From the NCBI GenBank assembly GCA_910589135.1, contig CAJUSL010000010.1:1-28587 (forward strand): a DNA stretch of 28,587 nucleotides, given 5' to 3'. This stretch comes from an uncultured Eggerthellaceae bacterium (GTDB lineage Bacteria > Actinomycetota > Coriobacteriia > Coriobacteriales > Eggerthellaceae). Below, piece by piece: positions 7,695-15,594 of this stretch; position 1 is the first letter of the stretch, and every line of letters starts with the position of its first letter. A model generated the notes under the pieces. That model was given only the letters and a program-made list of their open reading frames with translations. It had not been told where the DNA came from and did no database searches. The position numbers were made by a program, and so were the translations under genes.

Positions 7695-8711
7695 ATGCCT
7701 ATGAACAAGGCCGTCGAGGCGACGGTGAAGACCATAACCAGGCTGCGGCCGGACATAACGAAGTCCTACAAGCGCCAGCGCGCCGCCGAGGACGCCAGCG
7801 CGAAGCTGACCATCGCGAGCCCCCGCTGCCGCATCGACGACGCCGCCGTCGAGGCCCCCGACGGCTACCAGATTCCCATCCGCATCTTCACGCCGCTCGA
7901 CATCGACTTCTCGCTGAAGTCGGGACTCCACGTCAACGAGGACGTCCGGGGCACCATTCTTTTCTTCCATGGGGGCGGCTGGGCCAACGGCGACATCGAC
8001 TTCTACACCGACTCGTGCATGCGCACGGCGCTCAAGCTGGAGCGCCGCCTGGTGTCGGTGGACTACCGGCGCTCGCCCGAGCACCGGTTCCCCGCCGCGA
8101 TCGAGGACTGCTACGAGGTCGCCCGGCAGCTGTTCGCCGGGAAGGTCGTCGACGACGTGAACCCCGAGCATGTGGTGCTGTTCGGGGACTCGGCGGGCGG
8201 GAACCTGGCGGCCGTGGTGTCGCTCCTGGCCCGTGACAGGGGCGAGTTCATGCCGAAGACGCAGATGCTGCTCTACCCGCTGACCTACGACGACCACAGC
8301 GAGACGTCGCTGTTCGATTCGGTGCGCGAGAACGGGGAGGGCTACCTGCTGACGCGCGAGGACATCGTGGGCTACATCGGCATGTACCTCAACGGCCCCG
8401 AGGACTACCACAACCCCTACTTCGCGCCGCTGCTGCAGCCGAGCCTGGCCGACCAGCCCCGCACGCTGGTGATGACCGCCGAGTACTGCCCGCTGCGCGA
8501 CGAGGGCGAGGCGTATGCAGCGCGCCTCGCGGACGACGGGGGAGAGGTGGCGCTCTTCCGCATGCTGGGCGGCGTGCACGGCTACTTCCTGTACCCGACG
8601 GTGCTGAGCCTGGTTCGCGACACGTACGCCGTCATGAAGAGCTTCCTGGACGGCAGCGAGCTTCCGAAAGAGGACGAGCCCCGATGGCTAGAGATTCTTG
8701 GTACCGTCTAG
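7695..8711 (+). CDS. Alpha/beta hydrolase, hormone-sensitive lipase (type IV esterase) family
   Basis: This 338-residue cytoplasmic esterase/lipase-like enzyme would hydrolyse carboxyl esters of small acyl or acetyl compounds. The oxyanion motif HGGGW is at residues 92-96. The nucleophile is Ser166 in GDSAGG, the acid is probably Asp269 (LRDEGEAY) and the base His295 (GGVHGY). All are in the order expected for the HSL family, and VDYRRSPEHRFPAA is a further family mark. The ATG at 7695 follows GAGGG by four bases; the ATG at 7701 is equally possible. An open extension to 7512 lacks family similarity. The gene overlaps the next, an acyltransferase, by 28 bases, which suggests the two act on the same ester. 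Confidence 0.87.
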   Translation: MPMNKAVEATVKTITRLRPDITKSYKRQRAAEDASAKLTIASPRCRIDDAAVEAPDGYQIPIRIFTPLDIDFSLKSGLHVNEDVRGTILFFHGGGWANGDIDFYTDSCMRTALKLERRLVSVDYRRSPEHRFPAAIEDCYEVARQLFAGKVVDDVNPEHVVLFGDSAGGNLAAVVSLLARDRGEFMPKTQMLLYPLTYDDHSETSLFDSVRENGEGYLLTREDIVGYIGMYLNGPEDYHNPYFAPLLQPSLADQPRTLVMTAEYCPLRDEGEAYAARLADDGGEVALFRMLGGVHGYFLYPTVLSLVRDTYAVMKSFLDGSELPKEDEPRWLEILGTV

Positions 8712-10039
8712 ACAACGTCGGCAGGTTCTATTCCGCGCAGGCCGGCCACACCGCCCAGACCGTGTTCCGCATCGCCGCGGACATGACCGACGAGGTTGAC
8801 CCCGACGCGCTTCAACGCGCGCTCGACCAGGCACTCGAGGTGTTTCCCGGGTTCAACGTGACGCTGCGCGCCGGCTTCTTCTGGCACTACTTGCAGCAGG
8901 CCGAGGGAACGCCCTGCGTGCAGCCCGAGGACCTGCCGCCGTGTTCGCCCATGCATGCCGACCCACGAAGCGTGCTCATCCGCGTCAGCTACCACGCGCA
9001 CCGCATCAACGTGGAGGTGTCGCACATGGTCTCCGACGGGCGCGGCACCATGGAGCTGTTCAAGACGCTCGTGGGGCTCTACGTGCGCGAGCGCTACGGC
9101 GCCTGCGTCGAGCTTGCGCCGTATGCGCGCGAGGAGGCGCACAAGACCGAGGACAGCTTCTCCGAGAATTACGAGCGGCGCGCGTCGGCGTCCACACCCA
9201 AGCCCAAGGCGTATCGCATCCGCGGCTGGCGCGAGAAGGCGGCGCCCGAGTACATGGAGGTGCACCTTTCGTCGTCTGCGGTGTACGCCGCGGCGAAGGG
9301 GATGGGCGTCGGGGTGACGGCGCTGCTGATCGCCGCCATCATGTGCGCGGTCCGCGACGGCATGCCCGCGCGCGACCGGGCGCGGGGCCGGGCGATTTGC
9401 GTGACCGTGCCGGTCGACCTGCGGCGCTTCTTCGGGTCGGAGACGCTGCGCAACTTCTTCGGGCTTGCCTACGTGTCCTGCGCGCCGGGCGCCTGCGACG
9501 AGGCGCTTGCCGCCGTCGCGGCTGACGTCAGCCGGCAGCTGGGCGCCGTGACCGAGCCCGCTGCGCTGAAGAAGCGCATGAACCGCATGGTGAAGCTGCA
9601 GCGCAACGCGGCGCTACGGGTCGCGCCGGTGTTCTTGAAGGATGCGGTGCTGGGCCTGGCGGCAGCCATTGCCGAGCGCGAGGTGACCACCACCGCGTCG
9701 AACCTGGGGCGCGTCGAGATGCCCCGGGGCACCGAGCCCTTCGTCCGCAGCGTCGTGGTGCTGACGTCCACGACCGGCATCGACTTCGTGATGTCCACGT
9801 ACGGCGACGATTTGAGCGTGGGCGTTTCCAGCGTGCTGGTTTCGAACGACATCCAGCGGCGGTTCGTGCGCACGTTCTCGGCGCTGGGCGCAGACGTCGC
9901 GATCGACGTGAACCGCAGCGGCGAGGAGGTGGACGCCGCGCTTCGCCAGGAGCACATGGAGCGCGTGTTCCTGCACCACGAGGACGAGCGCGGCGTGGGA
10001 GCGGGGGAGCGTTTCTCTTCCGGGGGCGATGCGCGGTGA
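8684..10039 (+). CDS. Condensation-fold acyltransferase (alcohol O-acetyltransferase-like)
   Basis: This 451-residue member of the CoA-dependent acyltransferase/condensation superfamily has the catalytic HxxxDG as HMVSDG, with His114 and Asp118. It sits after an N-terminal strand region (VSYHAHRINVEVSH) typical of the PapA/alcohol acetyltransferase group. The C-terminal half includes VTVPVDLRRFFGSETLRNFFG, corresponding to the conserved PVnlR segment of that superfamily. No signal peptide or membrane helix is seen. It starts inside the end of the hydrolase gene and its TGA overlaps the GTG of the following membrane protein, so the three are one translationally coupled unit. The acyl acceptor is unknown. 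Confidence 0.8.
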   Translation: MARDSWYRLDNVGRFYSAQAGHTAQTVFRIAADMTDEVDPDALQRALDQALEVFPGFNVTLRAGFFWHYLQQAEGTPCVQPEDLPPCSPMHADPRSVLIRVSYHAHRINVEVSHMVSDGRGTMELFKTLVGLYVRERYGACVELAPYAREEAHKTEDSFSENYERRASASTPKPKAYRIRGWREKAAPEYMEVHLSSSAVYAAAKGMGVGVTALLIAAIMCAVRDGMPARDRARGRAICVTVPVDLRRFFGSETLRNFFGLAYVSCAPGACDEALAAVAADVSRQLGAVTEPAALKKRMNRMVKLQRNAALRVAPVFLKDAVLGLAAAIAEREVTTTASNLGRVEMPRGTEPFVRSVVVLTSTTGIDFVMSTYGDDLSVGVSSVLVSNDIQRRFVRTFSALGADVAIDVNRSGEEVDAALRQEHMERVFLHHEDERGVGAGERFSSGGDAR

Positions 10040-10692
10040 AACGCTGCGATGCATGCGGCGCCGGCTTCCGGGGCGCGCTCGACCGCTGCCCCTTGTGCGG
10101 CGGCACGATGGAGGGCGAGGCCGCTCCCTCGGCGTTTCCGAAGATCGGCCTCGTGCGAAGGAGCCGCCGGGCGCGCACCGTGCTCGGAGCCGTTACGCTC
10201 GTGCTGCTGGCCGCGATCGTCGCGCTGTGCGTCGCCGTGCAGGCGCCGGTGTGGAGGTGCGTCATGGCGGCGGCCGCGCTCGTGGTCAACTACGCGTTCG
10301 TGCAGAACATGCTCGTGCACGCACCCGACGTGCTCCGGCTGTTGCAGCGCTACTATCTGGTGCTCGTTGCCATGGCGCTCATCTGGTTCCTCGCCACGTG
10401 GGACGCGTCCATCTCCACGTTCGTCATACCGTGCCTGTGCATCACGGGGACGCTGTTCGACGCCGTGATGCTGCTCGTCTTCCGATCGCGGTTCTTGGCC
10501 GACTACGCCAAGTACCTGGTCTTCGTGATCGCGCTGGGGATGCTTCCGCTTGCCCTGTTCTTCACCGGGACCGTCGAGTGGGCCGCGCTTCCGATAGCGT
10601 CGGCGGCGTTCGCGGCGTTGCTTGCGGGCGCGCTCGCGGCCTTCGCCCGCAAGCAGGCGGTCGACGAGGCGCGCAAGCTGTTCGACGCGTAG
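10036..10692 (+). CDS. Zinc-ribbon integral membrane protein (DUF6320-like)
   Basis: This 218-residue protein begins with a zinc ribbon (MKRCDACGAGF...CPLCGG: CxxC near residues 4-7 and 18-21), followed by a basic linker and about six hydrophobic helices from residue 49 to 205. Translation starts at a GTG that overlaps the TGA of the acyltransferase gene (GTGA). I link it to the DUF6320 family from memory of hydrolase/acyltransferase neighbourhoods in Firmicutes and Coriobacteriia. Its role is unknown; a membrane platform or sensor for the ester-forming enzymes is only a guess. Confidence 0.7.
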   Translation: MKRCDACGAGFRGALDRCPLCGGTMEGEAAPSAFPKIGLVRRSRRARTVLGAVTLVLLAAIVALCVAVQAPVWRCVMAAAALVVNYAFVQNMLVHAPDVLRLLQRYYLVLVAMALIWFLATWDASISTFVIPCLCITGTLFDAVMLLVFRSRFLADYAKYLVFVIALGMLPLALFFTGTVEWAALPIASAAFAALLAGALAAFARKQAVDEARKLFDA

Positions 10693-10781
10693 GTCGCTGC
10701 GCGGCGCATATGCAGCTTGCGCGCGGCGTGGTCATCTCGCGTTCGCGCTCCCTGCAACTGGCTTTCGGTATGCGCGCCGCC

Positions 10782-10787
10782 TATAAT
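10782..10787 (+). promoter_or_regulatory. -10 box of the NifX-like gene
   Basis: A consensus TATAAT stands 34 bases before the start codon at 10821. At 17 bases upstream the -35 position reads only TGGCTT, so activator help or weak -35 contact is likely. The rest of the 128-base gap (10693-10820) shows nothing else clear. Confidence 0.6.
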
Positions 10788-10820
10788 GGGCGGGAAACAT
10801 ACGGACGAAAGGCGGACATC

Positions 10821-11186
10821 ATGAGGATTGCGATTCCCAGCGAGACCAACGCAGGCACGGACGGCATGCGCAGCGGGCATTTCGGCCACGCGCCCTACTT
10901 CACGGTCGTCACCTTCGACGATGCCATGAACGCCACCGACGTCGAGGTCGTCGAGAACGTCGACCACGATGCGGTGGGATGCGGCGGCGTCATCGGCTAC
11001 GTCATCGGCATGGGGGTCGACGGCGTCCTGGCGGCAGGCATGGGCATGCGCCCGCTCACGCGCTTCACCGAGGCCGGCATGACGGTGTACTCCGACACCA
11101 CCGAGCCCAACGTGGGGAAGGTCATCGAGCTGTTCTCGGCGGGCAAGGTCGCGCCCATGGACCCGAGCGCCGCCTGCCACCACTAG
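10821..11186 (+). CDS. NifX/NifB-type dinitrogenase iron-molybdenum cofactor family protein
   Basis: This 121-residue single-domain protein belongs to the family that binds Fe-S or FeMo cofactor precursors (NifX, NafY, C-terminal NifB; RNase H-like fold). Visible marks are MRIAIPSE at the start, SGHFGHAPYF, then GCGGVIGYVIGMGVDGVLAAGMGMRPL and a C-terminal CHH. The start is supported by GAAAGG eight bases upstream and a TATAAT promoter. No nitrogenase genes are nearby and such orphans are widespread in anaerobes, so a general role in iron-sulfur or molybdenum handling is more likely than nitrogen fixation. Its proximity to a molybdoenzyme operon 2 kb away is suggestive only. Confidence 0.85.
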   Translation: MRIAIPSETNAGTDGMRSGHFGHAPYFTVVTFDDAMNATDVEVVENVDHDAVGCGGVIGYVIGMGVDGVLAAGMGMRPLTRFTEAGMTVYSDTTEPNVGKVIELFSAGKVAPMDPSAACHH

Positions 11187-11203
11187 CCAACGCATCCACG
11201 CCC

Positions 11204-12007
11204 ATGAAAAGGAGACCGTCGGGGTCTCGCCGCGCTGCGAGGCTGCTGGCGTCTGCGCTGGCGTGCATGCTGTTGCTCGTTGCGGGGTTCCTCGGCGTCG
11301 AATGGGAGCAAGGGGACGCCGGTGCGCATCAGCAGGCGCAGCATGGCGCGGCCCAGCCGGCCGACGCGCCCTTCCACCTGGACTGGCGGAAGCCCGACTT
11401 CTCGGGCGTTCCGGAATATTCCGGCGAGGACTACGTCGAGCTGAGCGAGGGCGTGCCCTCGTTCACGGATGCCGAAATGGCCGCTCCCGAAGGCACCGAG
11501 GTCTATGGCGAGCTGGACGCGCTCGGGCGCGCCACGTTCGCGTTCGCGAAGCTGTGCGAGAACACGCGCCCCGCTCCCGGCGCGAAGCGCAACACCAACA
11601 TGCCCGACCCCAGCGGGTTCGTGCAGGCATTCTATCCCGAAATCGGGCTTGACCACCTTTACGAGCGGTCGCACCTGATCGCGTACTCGCTGAACGACGA
11701 GGCGGTGAACCCCCGCGACCTGATCACGGGCACGCATCACCTGAACCAGCGCACCATGCAGCCCTTCGAGAGCGCCGTCCGCAACGGCATCGACGTGGTG
11801 AACGAGGCGACCGGCGGCAGTATCCACGTGCTCATGCGCGTGACGCCCGACTTCCGCGAAGGCGAGCTGGTCGCGCGCGGCGTGCAGATCGAGGCGCTGT
11901 CGCTCGAGGACGGCGGCGACTCCGTGCGGCTGAACGTGTACTGCTACAACGTGCAGCCCGGCGTGTCGATCGACTACGCCACCGGGGAAAGCCGCCTGGA
12001 TTCGTAG
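11204..12007 (+). CDS. Exported DNA/RNA non-specific endonuclease (EndA/streptodornase type)
   Basis: This is a 267-residue protein with an N-terminal signal or membrane anchor (basic MKRRPSGSRRAARLL, then a hydrophobic stretch to about residue 31). A mature beta-beta-alpha-metal nuclease follows. The active region reads YERSHLIAYSLN with His157 as the likely general base, and HHLNQRTMQPFE with Asn181 and Glu189 as likely magnesium ligands. This is the ordering seen in EndA and streptococcal DNases. It would degrade extracellular nucleic acid for nutrition, competence or escape from DNA nets. The start lies 17 bases after the NifX-like gene; no clear ribosome site precedes it, so the start is less certain. 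Confidence 0.82.
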   Translation: MKRRPSGSRRAARLLASALACMLLLVAGFLGVEWEQGDAGAHQQAQHGAAQPADAPFHLDWRKPDFSGVPEYSGEDYVELSEGVPSFTDAEMAAPEGTEVYGELDALGRATFAFAKLCENTRPAPGAKRNTNMPDPSGFVQAFYPEIGLDHLYERSHLIAYSLNDEAVNPRDLITGTHHLNQRTMQPFESAVRNGIDVVNEATGGSIHVLMRVTPDFREGELVARGVQIEALSLEDGGDSVRLNVYCYNVQPGVSIDYATGESRLDS

Positions 12008-12026
12008 CGGGCGCCGGGCGTGCAGC

Positions 12027-12061
12027 TAGCGTGCAATTAGGACGTTCCAAATTGCACGCTA
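12027..12061. terminator. Bidirectional hairpin between convergent genes
   Basis: TAGCGTGCAATT (12027-12038) and AATTGCACGCTA (12050-12061) are perfectly complementary 12-base arms with an 11-base loop. It lies between the nuclease stop and the MarR gene and contains the MarR stop codon. No long T-run follows on either side. Confidence 0.65.
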
Positions 12062-12994
12062 CGAGAACACGGCCGCCCCACGCTCGCGCGCCACGACCTC
12101 GCGGGCTGCCTGCAGGTGGATGCGCACGGCCTCCTCGTTGCTGTGGCACGTGTCCACCAGCGCGTCGTAGACGACCGGCGCGAGCTCTTCCACCAGGTCC
12201 CATCCGGCCTGCGTCAGCCCCAGCGACTTCGTGCGTCGGTTCTCGGCGTTGCGCTCCTTCGAGATGAGCCCCTTGCGCTCGAGCGTCTTCAGCGGCGCCG
12301 TCACGTCGCTGCTCTTCAGGAACAGGTACTTCGCCACCTGCGAGGCGGTGGTCCCCAGCCCCAGCACGCGCAGCGCCACCAGGATGCGGTACATCGACGT
12401 GTTCAGCCCGTATCCGGCCAGCTTCGCCGAGGTCAGCGTGCGCGAGATCATCACCGTGTCGAAGAACGCGGTGTCCAGACGGAAGGTCCCGTTCTCGATG
12501 CGCGTGGCATTGTGTAGCGTGACGGCGTTCGTCGAGCTCGCGAAGGCGGCCTCCAGCTGCTCGGAGGAGAGGTTGCGCCAGTAGCTCTGCAGAAACGCGC
12601 CCACGTGGAAGTCGGCCTCGTCGATCTCGGCGAGCCCCGCCTTGGTGAGCGTGAGCGACACCACGCGCATGTCGCCCGGGTCTTCCGAGCGCACGACGAA
12701 GCGGTCTTCCACCAGTTTTGGCACCGTGGCCGACACGGTGCTCGCGCAGACGCGCAGGTTTTCCGCGAGGTCGGTGGTGCGCATCGTGTTGTCCGGCGCG
12801 CTGAGCAGGCGCAGCAGCATGCGGTACTGCAGCGTCGTCAGCGAGCAGCGCTCGGCGAGCACCTGGCTGATGGATCGGAACAGCAGGTTCATCACGGTGA
12901 GGTAGTCCGACTCGCCTTCGATGGCGGCGAAGTGCTGCGGATCCGAGCGGTCTTCCAGCCTGCGGCGGTGGGCGTCGACCTTCAGCGTGTCCAT
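12059..12994 (-). CDS. Tandem-MarR transcriptional regulator (two MarR domains in one chain)
   Basis: This 311-residue protein has two complete winged-helix MarR domains. Domain 1 spans about 30-150, with helix-turn-helix TTDLAENLRVCASTVSATVPKL and wing SEDPGDMRVVSLTLTKAG. Domain 2 spans about 165-300, with ASQVAKYLFLKSSDVTAPLKTL and wing ERNAENRRTKSLGLTQAG. Ordinary MarR proteins are 140-180 residues and dimerise, so this looks like a covalent pseudo-dimer. The ATG at 12994 is preferred over 13015 because AAGGAAGG lies five bases before it. The gene is divergent from the molybdoenzyme operon and shares a 173-base intergenic region with a near-perfect dyad, so control of itself and of that operon is likely. 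Confidence 0.85.
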   Translation of the reverse strand: MDTLKVDAHRRRLEDRSDPQHFAAIEGESDYLTVMNLLFRSISQVLAERCSLTTLQYRMLLRLLSAPDNTMRTTDLAENLRVCASTVSATVPKLVEDRFVVRSEDPGDMRVVSLTLTKAGLAEIDEADFHVGAFLQSYWRNLSSEQLEAAFASSTNAVTLHNATRIENGTFRLDTAFFDTVMISRTLTSAKLAGYGLNTSMYRILVALRVLGLGTTASQVAKYLFLKSSDVTAPLKTLERKGLISKERNAENRRTKSLGLTQAGWDLVEELAPVVYDALVDTCHSNEEAVRIHLQAAREVVARERGAAVFS

Positions 12995-13036
12995 GATTGC
13001 CTTCCTTGCGCGCATGGGTTCCGTTGTTTACTTCGA

Positions 13037-13067
13037 TAACAATATTGTCAAGTTCTCACATTGTCAA
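13037..13067 (-). promoter_or_regulatory. Promoter and operator-like dyad of the tandem-MarR gene
   Basis: On the minus strand TTGACA (13067-13062), a 17-base spacer and TATTGT (13044-13039) make a good sigma-70-type promoter. The -10 box sits inside the dyad TAACAATATTGTCA (13037-13050, perfect core ACAATATTGT), a typical MarR operator form. TTGTCAA also occurs twice in direct orientation (13045-13051 and 13061-13067). Confidence 0.65.
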
Positions 13068-13116
13068 CGAAGAATGCTTTACGCAGGGCACCACGTGGCT
13101 ATGCTTGAAGGAGCGA

Positions 13117-13140
13117 CATCCGGCGCATTGCGCCGGGATG
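13117..13140 (+). promoter_or_regulatory. Leader hairpin ahead of the molybdoenzyme gene
   Basis: CATCCGGCGC and GCGCCGGGATG pair with a 3-base loop (ATT) and one bulged G, 28 bases before the start codon at 13168. It may shape the leader mRNA. It is too short to call a riboswitch. Confidence 0.4.
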
Positions 13141-13167
13141 CAACAGCACATGAGAGAGGAGTTGCGT

Positions 13168-15591
13168 ATGTCAGAGGAGTCGTTCGTCTACACAGCCTGC
13201 CCTGGATGGGGCGATCACGACTACTGCGCGCTGAAGACCATCGTGAAGGATGGCAAGATCGAGCGCATGGAGCGGATCGTCTACTCGGCCCCCGAAGAAC
13301 CCGACGGGCACATCTGCCAGAAGGGGTGCCTGGCGGGGCGCCAGCCCTACGACCCCAACCGCCTGAGCAAGCCGCTCAAGCGCGTGGGCGAGCGCGGCAG
13401 CGGCACGTTCGAGGAGATCAGCTGGGACCAGGCGCTCGACGAGATCGGCGAGAAGCTGTGCCGCATCCGCGACGAGCACGGCCCCGACTCGGTAGTGCTC
13501 TGGAACCTGGGCGCCGGCGTGCCTGCGCAATACAGCTTCGAGAACCTGATGCCGTTCCGCTTCGCCAACACCTTCGGCGTCACGGTGCCGCTTGGCTCCA
13601 TTGGCCTGGACAACGGCCCGTTCTACGCCGAGTTCTACAACGCGGGCAGCGAGTTTCCGCGCACGGTGATCGACCCGCGCATCATGGTGGGCACCGACCT
13701 CATCTACGTGTGGGGCTGCAATCCCATCGAGAACCAGATGCGCTGCGCGCAGAACCTCGTGCGGGCGCGCGAGGCCGGGGCGCGCATCGTGGATTTGGGC
13801 CTGATCTTCGACGGCACCGCCGGGTTCGCCGACGAGTTCGTGGCCATGAAGCCGGCGTCGGACGGCTACCTGGCCATGGCCATGGTGAACTACATCCTGC
13901 AGAACGACCTGCAGGCCAGCGACTACCTGCTGGCGCGCACCATTGCGGCCTACCTGGTCGATGACGAGACGGGCCAGCTGGCGCGCAGCGAGGACGGCGG
14001 CTACTTCTACGTGTGGGACAACGCCACGGGCGCCCCCGCGGCGGTGGCCGCCAAGAAGGGAGACTACCCCGAAGGGGCCGACATCCCGCTGTTCGGCACG
14101 TTCCAGTTCGACGGGCGCAGCTACACGACGGCGCTGCAGAAGCTGAAGGACGGCGCTGCCGAGTACACGTTCGAGCTCGCCGCCGAGAAGTGCGGCATCT
14201 CGGCCGCCGACGCCGAGAGGCTGGCGCGCGACTGGGTGGAGGCCGAGAACGCCTTCATCCTGTCGGGCTACGGGCTGCGCTATCGCAACTCCAACGAGAC
14301 GTACCGCCAGTTCCTGCTGCTGGGCGCGCTGACCGGGCGCCTGGGCAAGCCAGGCTCGGGCGTGTTCGAGGCGCTGCAGCTGCAGAGCTGGCCGCTCGTG
14401 TTCAACGACATTCCCATCAGCTGCCCCGACGGCGTGGCCGGCGTGAAGTCGGTGCCGGTGCGCATGAACGAGTGGTTCGCGCGCGCCGAGGCCGACGACA
14501 GCCCCTACAAGGCGCTCATCGTGTGCTCGGGCAACCCCGTGCACCAGCAGCCCGACCGCCAGAGGTGGCTTGACGTGGTACGCGACATGGACCTGGTGGT
14601 CGACTACGACGTGTGGCTCACCGATACCGGCGAGATTGCCGACTACGTGCTGCCCGACCTCATGTCCTTCGAGCGCGAGGACCTCATCACCGGCGCCTGC
14701 TACAACCACATCATCCTGCAGGAGCCGGCCATCGAGCCGCAGGTGGATGGGCACGAGCCGGTGTGGGTGTTCAGCGAGCTGGCAAAGCGCGTGGGACTGG
14801 GCGACTACTTCACCATGACCGGGCCCGAGTACATCGACATCCGCCTGCAATCGCAGTACCCGCTGATCGCGGGCGTGCAGCCGCCGCTGACTTACGAGCG
14901 CTTGAAGCAGGAGAAGATGGTTCGCGCGGCGGCGCCGCCCGAGCCGAAGTACACTCCGTACCTGAACCCGGCCGAGGTGCTCGACAACGAGACCGGCCGC
15001 ATGGAGATCATGTACGCCGAGAAGCTTGCCGACCTCGGCATGGCGGTGACGAAGGTGCTCGAGCCGAACAAGATCGGCAAGTCCACCGAGTATCCCTACC
15101 AGCTGTTCACCGGCCGTCAGCGTTTCTTCATGCAGTCGAGCTTCACCGACGACCCCATCACCGTGAAGCTGTCGGGCGAGACGCCGGCGACCAGGCTGAA
15201 CCCTGCGCAGGCTGCGCGTTTGGGCTTGGCGGACGACGACATGGTCGAGGTGTTCAACGAGCGCGGGCATGTGGTCACGCGGCTGGTGCTCGACGAAAGC
15301 GTGCCGGACGGCACGGTGCACGTCTGGTTCGGTTGGCGACGCCGCCAGTTCGAGGAGGGCACCTATGCCGAGATCACGCACCAGTGCGCCGGCAAGGACT
15401 CGCAGGGGCCGCTGGAGGACAAGTGGTTCGCCGATTGGCTGGCCGCGGGGCACCACCCCAACCCCTATGTGGAATCGATGAGCTCGCTGACGGGCTCCAC
15501 CGACTGCTATTGGGACTCGTGGTGCGACATCCGCAAGTTCGAGGGCGAGATCGTGCCCAATCCGCAGAAGACCATCGTGAAGGAGGCTTAA
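13168..15591 (+). CDS. Cytoplasmic molybdopterin (DMSO-reductase-family) oxidoreductase, catalytic subunit
   Basis: This 807-residue bis-MGD enzyme has an N-terminal iron-sulfur domain with cysteines at 11, 20, 50 and 54. The usual CxxC/CxxxC pattern is altered: C11 is followed by CPGWGDHDYC rather than a middle cysteine, so cluster binding is unusual or changed. The ICQKG and YDPNRLSKPLKR segments are standard for the family. At the position where the metal ligand is expected the sequence is LGSIGLDNGP, making Asp148 (or Ser144) a candidate instead of Cys/Sec. The C-terminal MGD-binding domain begins near PYQLFTGR. There is no twin-arginine signal, so it works in the cytoplasm, like transhydroxylase and acetylene hydratase. 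The start has AGAGGAG at good spacing. The Fe-S subunit gene follows after 3 bases. Substrate unknown; hydroxylated aromatics are a guess. Confidence 0.88.
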   Translation: MSEESFVYTACPGWGDHDYCALKTIVKDGKIERMERIVYSAPEEPDGHICQKGCLAGRQPYDPNRLSKPLKRVGERGSGTFEEISWDQALDEIGEKLCRIRDEHGPDSVVLWNLGAGVPAQYSFENLMPFRFANTFGVTVPLGSIGLDNGPFYAEFYNAGSEFPRTVIDPRIMVGTDLIYVWGCNPIENQMRCAQNLVRAREAGARIVDLGLIFDGTAGFADEFVAMKPASDGYLAMAMVNYILQNDLQASDYLLARTIAAYLVDDETGQLARSEDGGYFYVWDNATGAPAAVAAKKGDYPEGADIPLFGTFQFDGRSYTTALQKLKDGAAEYTFELAAEKCGISAADAERLARDWVEAENAFILSGYGLRYRNSNETYRQFLLLGALTGRLGKPGSGVFEALQLQSWPLVFNDIPISCPDGVAGVKSVPVRMNEWFARAEADDSPYKALIVCSGNPVHQQPDRQRWLDVVRDMDLVVDYDVWLTDTGEIADYVLPDLMSFEREDLITGACYNHIILQEPAIEPQVDGHEPVWVFSELAKRVGLGDYFTMTGPEYIDIRLQSQYPLIAGVQPPLTYERLKQEKMVRAAAPPEPKYTPYLNPAEVLDNETGRMEIMYAEKLADLGMAVTKVLEPNKIGKSTEYPYQLFTGRQRFFMQSSFTDDPITVKLSGETPATRLNPAQAARLGLADDDMVEVFNERGHVVTRLVLDESVPDGTVHVWFGWRRRQFEEGTYAEITHQCAGKDSQGPLEDKWFADWLAAGHHPNPYVESMSSLTGSTDCYWDSWCDIRKFEGEIVPNPQKTIVKEA

Positions 15592-15594
15592 GCC

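Noticed and set aside
10821..11186. Evidence for nitrogen fixation from the NifX-like gene
   Set aside because: No nif structural or assembly genes are near, and orphan members of this family are common in anaerobes.
13081..13167. Possible molybdenum-cofactor riboswitch before the molybdoenzyme gene
   Set aside because: Only one short hairpin is present; the multi-stem structure of the known Moco RNA motif is not visible in the space available.
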